Below are positions 61,080 through 64,000 of a stretch of 64,000 bases of DNA, piece by piece. Made by a program: the position numbers and the translations under genes. The notes below the pieces were generated by a model. It had not been told where the DNA came from. It saw only the letters and a program-made list of their open reading frames with translations, and did not search any database. Source of the DNA: Streptomyces physcomitrii (GTDB taxonomy: Bacteria > Actinomycetota > Actinomycetes > Streptomycetales > Streptomycetaceae); NCBI RefSeq assembly GCF_012273655.1, contig NZ_JAAWWP010000008.1, positions 62,001-126,000 of the forward strand, in the 5' to 3' direction. The first letter of the stretch is position 1. The number at the start of each line of letters is the position of its first letter.

Positions 61080-63659
61080 GTGCCCGGTGAGAATCTGAGC
61101 CGCGACGAGGCGCAGGAACGCGCCGCCCTGCTGACCGTCGACGGGTACGAGGTCGCCCTCGACCTGCGTTCGGCGGTCGCCGAGGGACCCGAGTCCCGGA
61201 CCTTCCGTTCGGTGACCACGATCCGCTTCCGCTGCGCCGAGCCCGGCGCCGCGAGCTTCGCCGACCTGATCGCGCCGGATGTCACGGCCGTCTCGCTGAA
61301 CGGCGAGGACCTCGACCCGGTCGCCGTCTTCGACGGCGCGCGGATCCTCCTCGAAGACCTCGCCGCCGAGAACGAACTCGTGGTCGACGCCCGGTGCGCG
61401 TACAGCCGCACCGGCGAGGGCATGCACCGCTTCACCGACCCGGAGGACGGCGAGGTCTACCTCTACACCCAGTATGAACCCGCCGACTCGCGCCGCGTCT
61501 TCGCCAACTTCGAGCAGCCCGACCTCAAGGCCCCCTACCGCTTCGAGGTCACCGCGCCCGAGGGCTGGACGGTCTGGAGCAACGGCGCCGGTGAACTCAC
61601 CGAGGGCGTCTGGCGGTTCGCGGAGACCGAGCCGATCTCGACGTACATCACCTGCGTGGTGGCCGGCCCCTACGCCGAGGCCCGCGAGCACTACCGGCGC
61701 ACCCTCGACGACGGCTCCGCCCTGGAGATCCCGCTCGGCCTGCTCTGCCGCAAGTCGCTGGCCCGGCACTTCGACACCGAGGAGGTCTTCGAGGTCACCA
61801 AGCAGGGCCTGGACTTCTTCCACGACAACTTCGACTACCCCTACCCCTTCGGGAAGTACGACCAGGCCTTCGTGCCGGAGTACAACCTGGGCGCGATGGA
61901 GAACCCGGGGATGGTCACCTTCCGCGAGGAGTTCATCTTCCGCGGCAAGGTCACCCAGGCCGCCTACGAGCGCCGCGCCAATGTCGTCCTGCACGAGATG
62001 GCGCACATGTGGTTCGGGGACCTGGTCACCATGCGCTGGTGGGACGACCTCTGGCTGAAGGAGTCCTTCGCCGACTACATGGGCGCCTTCGCACTGGTCG
62101 GCGCCACCCGCTACCAGAACGCCTGGGTCACCTTCGCCAACAACCGCAAGTCCTGGGCGTACCGGGCCGACCAGCTGCCCTCCACCCACCCGATCACCGC
62201 CGACATCCGGGACCTGGAGGACGCCAAGCTCAACTTCGACGGGATCACGTACGCCAAGGGCGCCTCGGTGCTCAAGCAGCTGGGCGCGTACGTCGGCCAG
62301 GAGGCCTTCCTCGAAGGGGCCCGGCGCTACTTCAAGCGGCACGCCTACGGCAACACCGAACTCGGCGACCTGCTCTCGGTCCTGGCGGAGACCTCGGGCC
62401 GGGACATGGCCGCCTGGTCGCGGGCCTGGCTGCAGACCGCCGGGGTCAACTCCCTGACCCCCGAGCTGACTTCGGACGCCGAGGGCCGGATCACCGAACT
62501 GGCCGTCCTGCAGGAGGCCGCCGCCTCGCATCCGCAGCTGCGCCCGCACCGGGTCGCGATCGGCCTGTACCGGCGCGAGCCCGACGGCACCCTCGCGCGC
62601 TACGCGCGCACCGAGACCGATGTGGACGGCGCCCGTACGGTGGTCGCCGACCTCGCCGGGCAGCCGGAGCCCGACCTGGTCCTGGTCAACGACGAGGACC
62701 TCACCTACTGCAAGATCCGCTTCGACGCGCGCTCCCTGGACACCCTGCGGGCCCACCTCGGCGACCTCACCGACCCGCTGGCCCGTGCCCTGTGCTGGAC
62801 GGCACTGTGGAACCTCACCCGGGACGCGCTGATGCCCGCCCGGGACTTCGTCGACCTCGTACTGCGCTTCGCCGGGCGCGAGTCGGACATCGGGGTGCTC
62901 CAGATGCTGCACTCCTGGGCGCGCTCGGCGCTGGCGCACTACGCGGCGCCCGAGTGGCGCGAGGAGGGCGGGCGGCTGCTCGCCGAGGGCGCCCTCGGCG
63001 AGCTGCGGAAGGCCGAGCCGGGCAGCCAGCACCAGCTGACCTGGGCGCGGTTCTTCGCCGCGGTCGCCTCCGGCGAGGCCGACCTCCAGCTGCTGGACGG
63101 ACTGCTCGACGGCAGCGCGAAGATCGACGGGCTCGACGTCGACCAGGAGCTGCGCTGGGTCTTCCTGGAGCCGCTGACCGTGCACGGCCGCGCGGACGGC
63201 GCCGCCCTCGCCGCCGAGCTGGCCCGCGACGACACCGCCTCCGGCAAGCGGCACCAGGTGCGGCTGCTCGCGGCCCGGCCCTCGGCCGAGGTCAAGGCGG
63301 AGGCCTGGAAGCAGCTCGTCGAGGCCGACACCCTCTCCAACGCCCTGGTCGAGGCGACCATCGCGGGCTTCGGGCAGCCGGAGCAGCGCGCGCTCACCGC
63401 CCCGTACGCGCCCCGGTACTTCGAGGTCATCGAGCGGATCTGGGCCGAGCGCTCGATCCAGATCGGCATGCACGTGGTACGCGGGCTCTTCCCCGCCGCC
63501 CAGGACAGCCAGTCCACCGTGGACGCCGCGGACGCCTGGCTCGACGGGCACCCGGCGGCGGCCCCCGCCCTGCGGCGCCTGGTCCTGGAGTCCCGCGACG
63601 ACCTGGCCCGCGCCCTGCGCGGCCAGGACCGCGACCGGACGGCGGCCCAGGGCACCTGA
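61080..63659 (+). CDS. pepN: Aminopeptidase N (M1 family zinc metallopeptidase)
   Basis: PepN removes N-terminal residues from peptides in the cytosol. The 859-residue protein has the exopeptidase motif GAMEN at residues 271-275, the zinc motif HEMAH at 305-309 with the third ligand Glu328 (KESFADY), and a C-terminal ERAP1-like helical domain (from about 530). The length and order agree with Streptomyces PepN. GAGGAG is eight bases before the GTG start. An inverted repeat CCTGTC-CTCT-GACAGG lies about 70 bases upstream. The gene ends in a long hairpin. Confidence 0.97.
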   Translation: MPGENLSRDEAQERAALLTVDGYEVALDLRSAVAEGPESRTFRSVTTIRFRCAEPGAASFADLIAPDVTAVSLNGEDLDPVAVFDGARILLEDLAAENELVVDARCAYSRTGEGMHRFTDPEDGEVYLYTQYEPADSRRVFANFEQPDLKAPYRFEVTAPEGWTVWSNGAGELTEGVWRFAETEPISTYITCVVAGPYAEAREHYRRTLDDGSALEIPLGLLCRKSLARHFDTEEVFEVTKQGLDFFHDNFDYPYPFGKYDQAFVPEYNLGAMENPGMVTFREEFIFRGKVTQAAYERRANVVLHEMAHMWFGDLVTMRWWDDLWLKESFADYMGAFALVGATRYQNAWVTFANNRKSWAYRADQLPSTHPITADIRDLEDAKLNFDGITYAKGASVLKQLGAYVGQEAFLEGARRYFKRHAYGNTELGDLLSVLAETSGRDMAAWSRAWLQTAGVNSLTPELTSDAEGRITELAVLQEAAASHPQLRPHRVAIGLYRREPDGTLARYARTETDVDGARTVVADLAGQPEPDLVLVNDEDLTYCKIRFDARSLDTLRAHLGDLTDPLARALCWTALWNLTRDALMPARDFVDLVLRFAGRESDIGVLQMLHSWARSALAHYAAPEWREEGGRLLAEGALGELRKAEPGSQHQLTWARFFAAVASGEADLQLLDGLLDGSAKIDGLDVDQELRWVFLEPLTVHGRADGAALAAELARDDTASGKRHQVRLLAARPSAEVKAEAWKQLVEADTLSNALVEATIAGFGQPEQRALTAPYAPRYFEVIERIWAERSIQIGMHVVRGLFPAAQDSQSTVDAADAWLDGHPAAAPALRRLVLESRDDLARALRGQDRDRTAAQGT

Positions 63660-63800
63660 GCGGACCGCGCCCGCGGCTGTGCGTGGGTGCGCCTGCGGCA
63701 GCGCGTGGGCGCGCCTGCCCGAGCGGACCGTGCCTGCGGCTCCGCGTGAGCGCAGCCGCCTGAGCGGACGCACCCACGGCCGCCGTGAGCGCTCCCGCCC
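63658..63800. repeat. Imperfect repeats after pepN
   Basis: gagcggac occurs at 63658, 63721 and 63762, each followed by similar GC-rich sequence ending in gcgtg or ccgtg, and a fourth degenerate copy near 63799. Spacing is irregular (63 and 41 bases). No gene is supported. Confidence 0.5.
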
Positions 63801-64000
63801 GGGCGGACCCGCGTGACCGGGCCCCGGCACTCTCCTCACGAGGGGAGCGCCGGGGCCCGCCGCGTCCCCGTACACAAGCTCCGCGGGGTCGCCGTGGCGG
63901 GGTCGCCGGCGCTGTTACCGACCCGTCGAGAACCGGGCGCCGCAGCGGACGGCGGCACCGCCCCGGGGCCCGACCGGCAGCAGGGCGGACCCCGTTGGCC
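63660..64000. other. Intergenic region to the window end
   Basis: These 341 bases contain the imperfect repeats and the pepN terminator. I see no start with a ribosome binding site and no coding frame up to the edge. Confidence 0.6.
63819..63858 (+). terminator. Terminator hairpin downstream of pepN
   Basis: Eighteen bases (63819-63836) pair with 63841-63858 around cacg, with one mismatch and one wobble. Confidence 0.75.

Noticed and set aside
63658..63800. Repeats after pepN as an attachment site or mobile element remnant
   Set aside because: The copies are irregular and degenerate, and no integrase, tRNA or flanking duplication is present.
60675..63875. Open frame of 1066 codons antisense to pepN
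   Set aside because: It is antisense to a gene with GAMEN and HEMAH motifs and has no recognisable protein features.

Overview
The window reads as the core chromosome of a Streptomyces or close relative. GC is very high with strong third-position G/C bias, GTG starts are frequent, and the gene order (nadD, proA, proB, obg, rpmA, rplU, RNase E/G, mreBCD, mrdA, rodA, ndk, folC, valS, clpX, clpP2, clpP1, tig, rpiB, sod, pepN) matches, from memory, the S. coelicolor SCO2578-SCO2643 region. I see no transposase, phage gene, CRISPR array, rRNA or biosynthetic cluster. It is mostly housekeeping sequence with a few accessory insertions.

Layout. 1-9310: a partial LCP-like envelope protein with nadD, two tiny membrane proteins, an M48 metalloprotease, two membrane proteins sharing an N-terminal motif, then proA, an unknown gene and proB (proline synthesis). 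9655-13918: an envelope/glycan insertion between proB and obg, with a TagB/TagF-like glycerophosphotransferase and a secreted GH29 fucosidase that has its own promoter and probable operator. 14198-26790 (minus strand): obg, rpmA, rplU, a 1345-residue RNase E/G, and the uncharacterised radical-SAM pair TIGR03936/TIGR03960, the pair separated by a GNAT gene and a striking repeat membrane protein. 26957-35391: a CYTH-CHAD protein and the rod-shape cluster rodA, mrdA, mreD, mreC, mreB. 35392-40681: ndk, DUF4233, folC and valS. 40819-42598: two accessory genes, one Uma2-like, each ended by nearly the same hairpin. 42686-47422: clpX, clpP2, clpP1 and tig, followed by tRNA-Pro and tRNA-Gly. 48233-57128: assorted genes (acyltransferase, HD hydrolase resembling a small alarmone hydrolase, PP2C phosphatase, Eis-like GNAT, Fpg/Nei glycosylase, rpiB, FAD oxidoreductase, bioY). 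57622-63659: amino acid permease, superoxide dismutase with a Nur-type operator, a DsbA-fold Rv2466c relative, and aminopeptidase N.

How it fits together. Most transcription runs on the minus strand in short operons closed by strong GC-rich hairpins (17 are listed). Readable regulatory signals are a TTGCAA-N5-TTGCAA Nur-type box at sod, a ClgR-type operator at clpP1, a TTGACA-N17-TAGGTT promoter with an inverted repeat at the fucosidase gene, a tig promoter whose -35 lies in the U-tract of the tRNA-Pro terminator, and a weaker sigma-E-like site before mreB. The best candidates for undescribed biology are the radical-SAM pair placed with RNase E/G, ribosomal proteins and Obg; the 19-residue-repeat membrane protein next to it, whose 9-codon repeats run on past its stop codon; and the pair of membrane proteins sharing a VVFDExFVRAA motif.
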